NCBI GenBank assembly: GCA_018398805.1
Contig: JAGFBZ010000369.1
Span: 571,501 to 635,500 of the forward strand
Reading direction: 5' to 3'
Length of the DNA: 64,000 bases
Origin: Hirundichthys speculiger
Lineage: Eukaryota > Chordata > Actinopteri > Beloniformes > Exocoetidae
A program made the translations under genes and the position numbers. The notes below the pieces were generated by a model. It was not told the origin of the DNA, searched no databases, and saw nothing but the letters and a program-made list of their open reading frames with translations. Of this stretch, positions 21,201 to 32,237 are shown piece after piece. Every line of letters begins with the position of its first letter. Position 1 is the stretch's first letter.

Positions 21201-23464
21201 GTACCCTATGTGAATGCAAGAAAGTGAGAATTTCCCAATGATATATTATGTTACATTACTTTAAATAAACAGCCTTTCAGTTTGTGTGATATAAGGTATC
21301 ATTCACTTATTATTATTTGAATATGAATTATGTGATAGTTGCTGCAAATAAATGAATGTATGGGTATGTATCAAAACTCTACCAATAAGGCCAGGTCTTG
21401 CTTGTAAAAGACAATTTTTATCTTAAACAATCTGCCTGGTAAAATAATGCTAAAGTAAAAAAAATAAAAACAAAGAGGACGCCACTTCGCGGTAAAAAAA
21501 TACAACTTTGCAACAACTTTTCACCCCTTTCCCGGTAAGCCGGCATGATGTATTTGGTATCAATGAATTAATTGAAATCTCGATATACAGTCATGGAAAA
21601 AATTATTAGACCACCATTTTTTCTTCACTTTCTTGTTCATTTTAATACCTGGTACCACTAAACGTCATCATGTGACTAAAACAGACAGAAAAGAAAACAC
21701 TGAATGCATAAAATCAGTGTTTTTGGCAGTACAACGCCATAGCTATTGATGTAAAAACTTAAGTGATTTAGGTTATAATCAAGAAAACCATGGAAAATGG
21801 TAAGATATCAGCTCTTAAATAAAACTCTTATGAGCAATCTTTGTGGTTATCGTTATGTTTGTCCAAACAAATGTACCTTTAGTTGTACCAGGCATTAAAA
21901 TGAACAAGAAACTGAAGAAAACAAGGGTGGTCAAATAATTTTTTCCATGACTGAATATGATACCTCTGGTTTCGCAGTAGCATGTTATTTCACCATAATT
22001 TACTGCACGCTAGCTTAAAATGAAGTTGATAGTCACTTTGCGGTAAAACAGTTCAACTTTGCAACAACTTTTCACCCCTTTCCGACCCAAAGACACGGCT
22101 TATTTGGTGGCCTAAAAGACGTTTTATCTGGAAAAAAAAAGTTTAATTGTTCGCTATTATATAATTATTTTCCAGCCTCAAAGTGCAGGAAAAACACAGT
22201 TTTTATCTGGACCTAACCAACTCACTTATCCCTCCACCCCCTTAAAACCGCAATCAACAATGACACAAAAAAGCTGATGGAGGAGTGCAGAGTTTTCTAC
22301 TGATATTAAAGTACTTAGGGGCTATTTGTAGATCAAGTTCATTTATTGTTCCATACTGTTTCCTGTGATGAAAGAATCGCTAAACTCTAACTATAGCACT
22401 GATTTCAGAATTTCTTTTGCCCTTAACTCAAATTCTAATTTATTTTTATTTTCTCCTCTTTTATCTGATACATCTAATCCACCCAATTTCAAAGAGCACA
22501 TTGGCTGCGGTTACATGATGTATTTTAATTTGGAATTAATAATTAGGAATTAAATAATTCCGAATTAAACTATTTTCCTTCGAGTTTACATGGAAATAGT
22601 AATTCCGAATTGAGGTTTACATGGAAAACACGTTTGTTCGGCTTTATCCAACTCTGCTTTAGGTCTGAGGGTTGGGAAGGGTTCTGATTGGATGGGGGGG
22701 CGGACGTCTTTACATCTACCGGAAGAAAACAAACTTAGCTAACTCGGTTAGCAACAACATTTCACTTATTTTTGACATGGGTGGCGTCTCTATCTGCGAA
22801 ACCTCCTTCATTTAACCTGGCCGCTTTGAAAATCTTACAATTTTTATGTTTCCTGCAATCTGTTCTTTTAATTATTTCCAGTTCCACCAAGCTATTTATT
22901 AAATAAATCATCTCTGCTCTTGAACAGTTTACTGCGTGCTGCCATTTTAAAACTTTGTTTTGAAAACAAGGCCAGCGCGGAATATAAGCGTCATCGCGAC
23001 AGACGGGCAAGAGAACGAGCATGCGCAGAAAGACGGGAATTAATTTAAACAGGAATGAGTGTATACATGACCGCAGAATTATTTAATTCGGAATTAAAAT
23101 GGGAATAAAACAGCCACTTACTTCGGAATTAAGTTTAATTCGGAATTGACAGTTTCATATGGAATTAAGTGTTTACATGGTAACTTTTATTCGGCTTTAT
23201 CTTTAATTCTGAATTAAAGAGGAATTAAATTTCCCATGTAAACGCACTGAGGGACAGCTTCTTCTCCAGAGCTGTGAAAGCCATAGCCCCCCTGTAGTGA
23301 ACCACTATACCCCACCCCCCTACAGAACTCTAAACATGGACCCCCCCCCCCCCCCCCCACAGCCACACACAATCACCCCCTCAAACACACACACATACCT
23401 CTCACAGATTTACACCTCTGTGTCACAAACAGGACTAAGCTGCACTTCCCATTACTCATTTCTC

Positions 23465-23495
<31 letters not shown>

Positions 23496-23954
23496 ACCCC
23501 CCCCCACACACACACACCAGCCAGTTCAGTAAATACACACGTAAAATCTGTAAATATCATCTAACAAGAATGTTGTTTTTTATCTTATGTATATATTTTC
23601 TTCTACTATTTATTTGAGTGATTTATTTATGTGTGTGCCTGCCGGGAGTCGTGCAAAATGTCGTTATGCCTGCATAATGACAATAAAGAGACTTGAATCT
23701 TGAACCAACAGCAGGAGAAACAGGAACAACAAGCAGAAAAGCTGCCGCGATTTTTCCAGCAGTTCAAAACTAGATGAGAAAGGTCACGTGAGCGGCAGAA
23801 ACAAAACCTGAACACGTACCTTCAGCCCAGCAGAGGAGGAGCCCGCTTCGGTCCAGTTGGTGGACTGCAGAGACTCCGAATCCCGTTCCTGCTCCCTCTC
23901 CTGGTCCGAGTCCTGGTCCTGGTCCTGGTTCCGCTCCTGCTTCATAGCTGACAT
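16835..23954 (-). CDS. C2H2 zinc-finger protein, 15 fingers, two coding exons
   Basis: Exon 1 is 23954-23820 (45 codons) and exon 2 is 18208-16835, joined in phase 0 across a 5.6-kb intron. The predicted protein is 502 residues. Exon 1 encodes an acidic Gln/Glu/Asp-rich leader, begins [12 protein letters not shown] and ends AGLK before GTACGT. Exon 2 follows a TTTTGTTACAG acceptor and starts [11 protein letters not shown]. One degenerate finger (first Cys replaced by Ser) is followed by 15 complete fingers, nearly all CDQCGSAF...H-X3-H with TG(E/D/V)KP linkers. Family knowledge points to a nuclear DNA-binding regulator with unknown targets. No KRAB, BTB or SCAN domain is seen. The last finger is followed by a stop and decayed fingers. 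Confidence 0.9.
18327..19324 (+). mobile_element. Harbinger-like non-autonomous element, TSD TAA
   Basis: Termini GGGTGAATTCCAATTCC and GGAATTGGAATTCACCC are perfect inverted repeats, followed by CCCTCAATCTCAACCCTC motifs. The 3-bp duplication TAA flanks it, matching the TWA preference of PIF/Harbinger elements. The interior holds GC-rich tandem CGGCGGTCCCGGTAGG units (18710-19000). It lies 118 bp upstream of ZNF exon 2, inside the intron. Confidence 0.8.
19590..20785. mobile_element. Possible DNA transposon with GGGCATAAAAT ends
   Basis: The left end GGGGCATAAAATTAG and the right end ATTTTATGCCCTTT are short inverted matches. Subterminal phrases CTGGCTACC and TTGGCGACC also mirror each other. 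No target duplication was found and no transposase was recognised, so this is tentative. Confidence 0.35.
20261..20287. repeat. G27 homopolymer
   Basis: A run of 27 G residues in the ZNF intron. It could form G-quadruplexes, and its length is likely unreliable in assembly. Confidence 0.95.
21588..21953. mobile_element. Tc1/mariner-type MITE
   Basis: Ends CAGTCATGGAAAAAATTATT and AATTTTTTCCATGACTG are inverted repeats with a second inverted stretch (TTCATTTTAATACCTGG / CAGGCATTAAAATGAAC) inside. The left flank is TA; the right TA has decayed to AA. It carries no coding sequence. It separates two similar flanking blocks (21481-21560 and 22035-22090), both with ACTTTGCAACAACTTTTCAC. Confidence 0.75.
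22508..23245. mobile_element. MITE rich in GGAATTAAA motifs
   Basis: The left end CTGCGGTTACATGATG and the right end CCCATGTAAACGCACTG are imperfect inverted repeats. The subterminal regions repeat GGAATTAAA/TTTAATTCC and GTTTACATGG many times. No transposase and no clear target duplication were found, so the superfamily is undecided. Confidence 0.6.
23250..23700 (+). mobile_element. LINE 3' end with poly-C tracts
   Basis: The + strand reads [17 protein letters not shown], the usual C-terminus of a fish LINE ORF2. A 3' untranslated region ending ATGACAATAAAGAGACTTGA follows. Two long C runs lie in between. It is antisense to the zinc-finger gene, within its intron close to exon 1. Confidence 0.55.
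23341..23505. repeat. Poly-C tracts
   Basis: C18 at 23341-23358 and C30 at 23466-23495, followed by CCCC/CCCAC and CA repeats. Both lie in the LINE 3' region. Lengths are probably polymorphic or mis-sized. Confidence 0.9.
23820..23954 (-). CDS. ZNF exon 1 (acidic N-terminus)
   Basis: ATG at 23954-23952; 135 nt ending AAG|GTACGT. It is rich in Gln-Asp and Glu-Arg pairs. The phase matches exon 2 exactly, which supports the long intron despite its repeats. The promoter should lie just upstream (23960-24100), and no TATA box stands out. Confidence 0.85.
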
Positions 23955-24049
23955 ACTTTTCTCTTCAATCCACGAACTCGTTCTTGTTTCGACAGTAATA
24001 GAAGCTACAATGACCCGGAAGATCCACGGGGCTCCATGTGGTCGCTGAA

Positions 24050-25430
24050 TGTGACGTCATACTGTGCAACCAATCACAGACGAGGATTATGCCACCAAGC
24101 AGCGGCGTTGCCAGGTGGGAAATGTAGGATTATCGTACCAGAGACTCAAAATTATCGTATTTTGACGGAAATTATCGTACATCTGTTATAACCAAAATAA
24201 CAAGGCTGAGTAGGAAGAGAGGTTTTTTTTTAATATACTGTACTTCAATTAATACAATAATATTCATATAAATTATATACTTGTTGTCAGAAAGTTCTAA
24301 TTTTAAAAAAGAAATGCAAATAGTTTAAAAACGGATCTATTTTTTGAATAACCATTTTTTTTTCATCTGCACTGTAAAAAAGAAATACCTTAATCCAATT
24401 TATAAAAAGTAAGCCAAGTGGTTGCATTGTACGGTACGGAGCCCCTAAAGGGACTCAGATTTGTTTAATATTATATATAATGAGTTTTATGTGCGAGCGT
24501 CACAAATCGCACGGTGTTCAGGCTGCATTCTTCAAGACACTGCATGGCAGTTTTTATAGCATATAAGACATCTAATTAACCCACAAGGGCAGTGTACGTG
24601 CCATGTTTACCATACTCTTACGAAACAGACAGAAACAGTGTCATTACGAACCCTGAGCAAGTTACACTGAACCAATACACTTACAGTATTTATACTATGT
24701 TTATAAACTAATGTATTTATACAGTAGTTGTCACACTCGCTATCAAGCCACACATTTAATCTTAACTCAGTCTTTATTTGCTAACAGGATAATAACTTAA
24801 CCGTGATATGTTTTTACGTCTGTCGCCACCCAGTGACGTCATCAACAGGCGACTACTGTAGCCTAAACAGTACAGTCGTCATGGCAATGATATGCAACAG
24901 AATAAGTTGTTGATGACAGCCTGTGTGGCATGGCTGGCAATTATAGCTCATCACAACGATTTTATGGTTGTGACCAGTTTGGAACACTGAGACATATCAT
25001 AACTGTCACTCAATCCTGAAATATGAATTTGAATATAGACTAACCATCACTCCATCATTTCTCTCCACAATAATGTGTCTATAAACCTCTCTGTGTGTGT
25101 GTGTGCATGTTTGTAGTGTGTAATAAATTGAGTGAAAAAAACTATTTCCCCAAGGGCGACTAATGCTCCCACCATACAGTTGAACATTGTTGACATTGTT
25201 GTCCTTTTTGCTTATATCATAATTTAACATCTTTCAGTTGAGCCCTCTGATAACTTATCTAAAACTGACATGACAATATCAGTTAATGTGGTTTCTTACT
25301 TTCTAATATCAAATTCAAATGGCTTTATTGGCATGACTATAACAAGATATAGAATTGCCAAAGCACTGTATTGCAATGCAATAATAATGATGACATACAA
25401 CACATACTGATCTATACATTAAATACACTG
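24050..25430. other. No gene recognised (upstream of ZNF)
   Basis: A short repeat of ATTATCGTA occurs three times at 24130-24185. A common CAAATTCAAATGGCTTTATT repeat lies at 25310. The rest is AT-rich without exon-like signals; ZNF promoter elements would be near 23960-24100. Confidence 0.4.
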
Positions 25431-25439
25431 TTTTTCCAG

Positions 25440-25766
25440 GACGAACTGGATGAGACCATCCATGTGTGGGATTCACATGTCATCAGACCATCAGCGAATG
25501 ACGGGGTACCCAGCGGTCGGCCCAGAGTCATGTACATGTTCTCAGAACTCTACACAACTGAAGACTGCATTTCTCAGGTGGACAGAGCTGATGTGCAGCT
25601 GTGTCGGAGTAACTGCATATTTCCACCATCAGTGCCATGTGACGCAGACATCTACAACCTCTGCAACGTTCTGATGGTGGAATCACAGTTGCATCTGCCG
25701 GCTGATGCCTATGAAGCATTAGATTTGTATCTGGAGTTGAGGAATAAGATCAGATCATCTCTTTAA
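25440..25766 (+). pseudogene. Orphan exon related to integrase-core transposon proteins
   Basis: An acceptor TTTTTCCAG is followed by 108 codons and a stop, with no internal stops. It reads DELDETIHVWDSHVIRPS, SGRPRVMYMFSELY, CDADIYNLCNVLM and AYEALDLYLELRNKI. This resembles the segment after the catalytic core in teleost integrase-core (Ginger-like) proteins as I recall them. No upstream exon with a DDE core was found within the preceding kilobases on +. It could be the 3' exon of a gene that lost its front, or a transposon relic. Confidence 0.5.
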
Positions 25767-25941
25767 AAGTAAGATGACATAAGATACGGCTTCCTTGGTG
25801 CTTCCAAAGACAAAATGAGAGACTGTTGTCACATTTATGCTTGTTTGTGAGGGAAAGTGGTATTGGAACATTAAAAACGTAATTTACTTGACTATAAAGA
25901 TGGATAAAAGTTTGTGTTGGTCTAGTATTACTCCTCTCTTG

Positions 25942-26594
25942 TAGTGCTGGGCGATATGGAAAAAATCATATATCAAGATATGGACTATTTTATATCACGA
26001 TAACAATATATATCACGATATACCATAATAAAGTATGTTTTCGGTTATTCTCTGAAAAGTTTGACAAAAATTTCATTGCTTACTCTACAACTTTATTTTG
26101 AAAGGACATTTAGCTGAACTGTCACAAACACATTTTAGTGCAGCAAAAACAGGTAGGTACAGAGGTACAGTAGCTTTCACATGTTTTTTTAAAGTGCAAC
26201 AGTTTCTGAGAGGAAAAACACATTTTTGCACTGAAGTTCAGCTATAAAAAATAAACACAAATTATTTTTCAACTTTCAGAAATCTGTAACCTTGTAGTGC
26301 AAAGTTTGCAAACCAATATAAAGTGTCTAAAGTAAACATCAGGGTTGAAGAGAACTCTGTTTAAGGCATTAACCATGAATAAAAGTGCAAACATAAAAGG
26401 CTACTTTGTAGAAGTAGATATGATTCTATCAAATTTATCGTTGCAGGTTATTTAATTACATATTTGCTGTAATAATTGATAAAATTAGGTTAGAAACAAT
26501 AGAAACGGTAGAAGAGAAATGGCACGATACACACTTTTATATCGTCCTTTTATACTTTTTATATCGATATGTATCGTCATATTGCCCAGCACTA
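25942..26594. mobile_element. hAT MITE, TSD CTCTCTTG
   Basis: Termini TAGTGCTGGGCGATAT and ATTGCCCAGCACTA with an exact 8-bp duplication CTCTCTTG (25934-25941, 26595-26602). Subterminal ATATCGTG/CACGATAT repeats at both ends. 653 bp, noncoding. Confidence 0.9.
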
Positions 26595-26869
26595 CTCTCT
26601 TGTCTCATTCTCTGACTGCCATTCAGAGAATTTCACTGAATTGGATGCACATCACCTGGCTGACATAGGGGATGACATCATTGCTGGGACTCTGCTGTGG
26701 AGCTTCCTCCTCTTCCTTCCTTCCTCCTCCTCTGCACTGATATATACTACACATAAATATTTTTACACAGACAATTCCTATCGGCTACCTGAAAATCCCA
26801 GATGGTTGGTGCGCTCCCGGTAAACACACTGGTCATCTATGGTTTAACTGCTATTTTTCTCAGGGGTTC

Positions 26870-27245
26870 AACTGAGGCCAAATCACGCTTTTTATACAAG
26901 AGTTAATTCGAGAGGTAGAGATGTTTGTGCATGTCCACATGTGATCAAGTGGACGCACATTGATGCCATTTGGACGCACTCTTGTACGTGCCGACATGCA
27001 GATTGCGGGTAGCAGATAGTCAGACCACCCACTACCTGCAACCCGCGATCGCAAGATACCGAAATTGTGGAAAGGGCAAAAGACACGCCCATTGCCACAC
27101 CTATAATGTGAGTAAGGGAGTCGGCATAACGGATAGCTTTAGGAGTGGAAGACTGCATTAGCGGTTAGGGGCGGTTTCTAAACCCGCAATTTGCGAGTAG
27201 CAGCTAGTGGGTAGCAGCTAGCGGGACGTGTACGATCGGGGCCCA
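26870..27245 (-). mobile_element. Inverted relative of the 10191 composite repeat
   Basis: Shares ACCCACTACCTGCAA, GTGGAAAG, GACACGCCCATTGCC-type phrases and CGGGGCCC end sequence with 10191-10550, in opposite orientation. No coding sequence. Confidence 0.65.
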
Positions 27246-27329
27246 TATATCTGTTTGAATACATTGCAATACTTGAAGAGGTCATGTTGCATTTCGCTGA
27301 AGAGGTAATGTCCTTGAAATGGGTGTTTC

Positions 27330-27545
27330 AACAAGAGAACAACCACAAACACACTAATAAGTCAGCAGCATCTTGGTTCCAGGTCAACAGAATTAATTAT
27401 GGAGTGGCCATCCCAATCCCCAGTCCTTGATCCAATGGAAAATCTATGGGATGAATACAAAAAAATGCTGTTTCTGAGGTAAAACCCAGAAATGCTGAGG
27501 CATTGTGAAATGTAGTCCAATCGTCCTGAGCTGGAATACCTGTTC
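27330..27545 (+). mobile_element. Tc1-like transposase C-terminal remnant
   Basis: With shifts the + strand gives FQQENNHKHTNKSAASWF then MEWPSQSPVLDPMENLWDEY. This is the QQDNDPKHTSK and SPDLNPIENLW region of Tc1 transposases, including the last catalytic segment. The Asp-Pro codons are altered, so it is inactive. Confidence 0.75.
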
Positions 27546-28061
27546 ACAGGTGCGAGAAGTTGGGCAAAAACAATTTAATAAAATTCAACATTATTTGTAT
27601 AGCATCTATTACAATAATGAGGTGTATCCAATGTATTTGCATGTTTGGAAATAAAAGGTATTGTAAGGATTTTGAGCTTTACTCATTTTTTCTAAACACA
27701 CTGCTATTATTTTAAACACAACTGTGTGCACAGTTATAAACACCATGGGAACGTTCAGCCATTATACAGCCTTTGGAAGGAGACATGTTGTGTCCCAGAG
27801 ATGAACATCCTCTGGTGAAAAATGTGTGTATCAATGTGTGTAATTAATGCATATACATTCTATTTATGAACTGTTTAAGATACTGTACAGTATTAACAGG
27901 AATCATTTTTACAGTATTATTACAGGAAAACAACAAAAAAACATCAAAGGGTACACACTAATTATAGTAAAATAAATACATAAATTGATCTAAATTCTGT
28001 TAGTTGGAAAATAATTAGAGACTCAGTCCTAAGGAATATCAATTTCCTTACATATTTGATA

Positions 28062-28248
28062 GTTTTCGTTTTGTTAAGTTTTTGTGGCACTAGTGGCCTT
28101 TATTAACAGTTGGAGAGACACAGGACAGAGAAGACATGCAACAAATGGTCACGGGCCAGGCGTCGAGCCGGCAACCAGCCGCAGGGGGACTGTAGTCTCT
28201 GTACATGGGCTGTCTGGCCTAACCACTGCTCTACTGGGGTCGTCCTAG
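28062..28248 (-). mobile_element. tRNA-derived SINE with TSD ATATTTGATA
   Basis: Same family as 11086. The 10-bp duplication ATATTTGATA flanks it (28052-28061 and 28249-28258). The box B region is changed (GGCTCGACGCCT), which suggests an older or inactive copy. Confidence 0.85.
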
Positions 28249-28259
28249 ATATTTGATAA

Positions 28260-29590
28260 TCATGAAATTCAAGTCAAATATAGATTAAAGGAAAATATGA
28301 AGCTACACACTTACCCTAGTCTCTAATAAATCAGAAGTTGAGATGACACTGAGTGACCAAAATTCCACCATTTATGCCAACGCCTTGCACGTTTTTTTGT
28401 ATATCCTCTTTACTGTGACCCCTTCAGATTTATGAAAGTTACACTTGTACTACTCTCTCTTTGAAAAAAAACTTTTACAGTATGTCCTAACCCTGTTTTA
28501 TAAAGTCTGACAACTTGTATTATTCTATGGATGGCATGAAATTAAGCATATTTGTGTGAGTCAATGGAGAAGGGAAAAAAAGTGAACTTTTTGAGAGTTT
28601 TGGGATCCACCCTAGATATTCATTACTACTTTTTAATTGACATTTCCAAGAAGCCAAAAAGTCATTAACTGCCACACAGTCGAGCTGCAGTTACTGTGGA
28701 ATTGTTCACTTTGTGTTGTAGCAATCTGTGAGTATATGCCTGGTTGGTGACCGTCTCACAAATCTCATTCTGTATTTTGTTATCTCACTATAATCTGACT
28801 ATTGCCATTGCTAGTTTTCTTCTTTAAATATCTGATGCAGTTGATTTCTGGTAGATTTTTGTGAATTTAAGTCAAAATATACAAATGATCTGACATTAAT
28901 ATATGTGATGGTGACATTTCACTTATCTGGTTTTATTATTTCTACACAAGTATCCAACTGTACACTGGTTCCATCAACACTTACATATAAACAAAACATA
29001 CACACATTTTTACACCATTAACATAAAAAAATGGAATTTTCAAAAGAATGTAATGATGATTGGTACTATGAGCCACAGCACACTGATTTAAAAGAAATAA
29101 ACCTAACATCTGGATCAAGTCTGTGAAGGTTAACTGTCGAGTGATTACATGGAGCAACTTAAGTAAGTGTCTGAAAAATAGATCTGTGTGAGTAAGTTTA
29201 AACTTATTCAGGCACTTCAACAGTTTATCTCTTGGCATTTGTGAACCACAAACATTATTTATGAACCACAAACATTATTTATGAGTTGTGACAAGAAATG
29301 TGTTCGCTTCAATATGATACTAAAAAACACAAAAACCATAAAACACACTAAAAATATTTCTTGCATTTATTTATTTACAAGCAAAAGAAATCAAATTTAT
29401 TGAGTTTATCATTAATATTTCTTTTTCTGATGCCAGATCTTACAAACATGGAGTTAAGCAAAAAGTCCCTGAGGAAGTCTTTAGTTTGTAATGGTCACAC
29501 TGTTACTCAAGAAAGAGAAGTCTGTTGATCTGAACTCCAGTTGGGCTGGTGCGGTTATCTAAACCCAGTAGATGACACTGTCCATTATAA
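28260..29590. other. No gene recognised
   Basis: AT-rich sequence without exon-like frames or inverted termini that I could identify. A small direct repeat (GAACCACAAACATTATTTAT) occurs twice at 29241-29281. Confidence 0.4.
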
Positions 29591-29599
29591 AAATCACAG

Positions 29600-30230
29600 T
29601 AGGGGAGAATGGGGTAATGTGAGACACTCCCTGTATCTAAGCAACAGGATGCAGCTGTGGTCATTTGAGCGGCTGATTATCAAGGCTCATCCTTTTCCCG
29701 TGGCCAGGAAGAGCCTGACTCCGCTGTGTTGTGGTAAGCATGTGTTTTGTACAAAAATACATTTTTGGGATGTAAAAGTAAATTTTTTGGTTTACACCAT
29801 AATTAACTCTGGTGCTAGAAGTAATTGATTCAAGCGGACAAACTCATATCATAAATCGTGTCGAACTATCGCCTTTTAAAATGATGCGGTGCTGCCAACC
29901 AAAGATTGGCCTGAATTCTGCAGAGAAGTTGTTTTAATAAAAAAGTGGTGGAGGGTTAAAGTGAGACAATTGTCATGGGGAAAAGTAAGACACTGCTTCA
30001 CTTTTCCTCAGTTTACCCCATAGCTGGGGTAAAATGAGACACTTGACCTCTTTTTATAAAAACAATCCCATTTTCACCGTCTTTAGTCCGGCAAACATTC
30101 TGATCGTTCCCGTCCTTAGGAAACGTCCTAAATTAAAGAAAAATGTGTTATTTTTATAGACACATCAATTTAGCTTGCTTAGAGGGCAGGGGGGAGTAAA
30201 GACCGTCTCACATTACCTCACTCTCCCCTA
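29600..30230. mobile_element. MITE with TAGGGGAGA ends
   Basis: The left end TAGGGGAGAATGGGGTAATG and the right end inverted (CATTACCTCACTCTCCCCTA) match closely. Phrases GTGAGACAC and GTCTCAC mirror each other inside. A TA target (Tc1/mariner type) is consistent with both flanks. Noncoding. Confidence 0.75.
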
Positions 30231-30255
30231 TATTATTCAGAGTTAGTGGTACTTA

Positions 30256-31150
30256 GGGCCAATTCCAATTCCTCTCTTAACCCTCAATCTCAACCCTCGC
30301 CCTTAACCCTCAATTTTTGGCCCTCAATCTTAACCCTTGAAAGTGAGTGTAAGGATTATCTTGTGACTTAGAAATGGGACACCCCTTGAGTGCAGTTACG
30401 TCATCAGACTGAAATGTATCAGAGCCCGTGTTGTCTCTGTATTCCCTGAAATGACACAGGGATAACATTGAAAAGAGCGCCGTATATTTTCTAAATAATA
30501 TTAGCAAATAACACAATAGAGGATACATTATTCAGTCCTCCGTCGCTACACAACAAGGTATACAAGTAACGTGAAGCCGACCGGGACCGGGACACCCGGC
30601 CGCCGGTCCCGGGACGGCGGACCAGGACCACCGACGAGTACAAGTAACGTGAAGCCGACCTGGACCGCTGACGGGACCGGGACCGCCACGGTCGGGCAGA
30701 CCGGTCCCGTCGGCGGTCCGGGTCGGCTTCACGTTACTTTGTTGTGTAGCGACGGAGGACTGAATAATGTACCGGGATCACCGACGAGTACAACGTGAAG
30801 CCGACGGGACCGCCGGTCCAGCAGCAAACATCGTAAAGTAAAAAAATAAAAGTTACGCAACAACGATGTTAATCCATGAAAAAAATCTCAAACAAACACA
30901 ATAAAATGGTTTTGTAACATTTATATCTTTAAGATATACGAAGATACTTACGTTTGTAGCTAGCTTCTGGATAGCCTTTACTTCCAAGGGTGGTGTCGGA
31001 AAATCTCAATTTTGAGGGCGATACAGCCCTCAAACTCGTCCCTCAACTTGACTTGCTAAGAATTGGGACAGCACTTGCCCTTAGCGGGACTGCGAATTTT
31101 TGAGACTGAGGGTTGAGATTGAGGGTTAAGGGAGGAATTGGAATTCACCC
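30256..31150 (-). mobile_element. Harbinger-like element, second copy, TSD TTA
   Basis: Ends GGGCCAATTCCAATTCC and GGAATTGGAATTCACCC with 3-bp duplication TTA. It is the same family as 18327-19324, in opposite orientation, sharing GAAGCCGGACCGG-like GC-rich units and the TTCTAAGTCACAAGATA segment. The GC-rich core differs in unit number. Confidence 0.8.
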
Positions 31151-31159
31151 TTAGTATGT

Positions 31160-32160
31160 TAAAACATGCTTATTTACCAGCCACAAGAAGGTCAAAGAAA
31201 CTATTACGCTAAATCACTTTCTGAAAAAAGTACAATCTAAAATTTGTACTCCCTGACCTTAACAAGGATCTAAAAGTTAGGATAGCTCAGCCTTCGCTGA
31301 CCTGACTTGGGCATTATTTTCCACAAACTTTGTTCATCTATAAAAGTAACTACAGAATAAGTTAATCAGAAAGAAGCAGTGTGGTTTACTATACTTCATC
31401 ATTCCAGAAATACACAGCAGATATTTTGAAACTAAAAAAGATAATCGTTATAATGCTGGGGGAGCTGAACTACATTCGGTACTGAGTGTTCATGGTAAAC
31501 GTGATCAGAGTACATTTTCATTTTTCACATGTCAACACAAAGTTAAAAAAATGATACTGCCAATGAGTCTTAACTCATTTCAGGCATGGGTGCACAGAGA
31601 TTCCACCAGCTGTTTGTAAGACTAACTACAAACTAACACATTAGGAACCATTCAGACAAATAAAATAGTTAGGCTTTGAAGTAAATGCAGTGTATAAATA
31701 GATGGAACTAAATATGTACAAGAGATAGTGAGAGTGTTGTTTTTTGTCAAACTTTTTACTAAACTTTCCATCAATGGAAAAGTTACTGTTCACTTCAACA
31801 CCTCATAAGCAGCGAAGAATCCACAGAATTTCCAGCAAAGCAGATCATGTGACTTTGTGACCATAGCATTAGGTGAACACATATAGTGTAAATATAAACT
31901 ACAGGTAGATCTAGACCAAAACAACTGGTTCAGAACTTGACGTTTTGGTTTCCAGCAACAACCAAATGCCAACATTTGTTTTTATGAGTTAAAACAATTA
32001 AATTATTGCTACAGTCAGAATCAGCTCTGTGGTTCTCAAACCCATCAGGTACCACAAATCAGAACCAAACCAGTTATGTGTTGATTGTAATACAGATACA
32101 GTGAATGCACACTCACTCAAGATACTGATATTGCACTCAAAATTGCTCTCTTGCAAGTCT
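31160..32160. other. Downstream of nod1; probable 3' UTR, no gene recognised
   Basis: AT-rich DNA without coding signals. Part is probably the nod1 3' UTR; no single polyadenylation signal can be preferred. Confidence 0.35.
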
Positions 32161-32164
32161 CCTG

Positions 32165-32237
32165 TCAGTAGAAGCGCAGACGTTTCTCTGCCAAAAATTG
32201 TTTCTCTTCCTCTTGAGACAGCTCATTTCCTTTCACG
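32165..32237 (-). CDS. nod1: nod1 last coding exon
   Basis: Begins after TTTCCACAG, completes a Cys codon, then [20 protein letters not shown] to RFY-stop. The layout matches the NOD1 C-terminus. It is separated from the last LRR exon by 1.6 kb holding a MITE. The 3' UTR would run below 32165. Confidence 0.85.

Noticed and set aside
22762..23022. - strand 86-codon frame in the ZNF intron
   Set aside because: It lies in the interior of a MITE and has no recognisable domain or splice signals.
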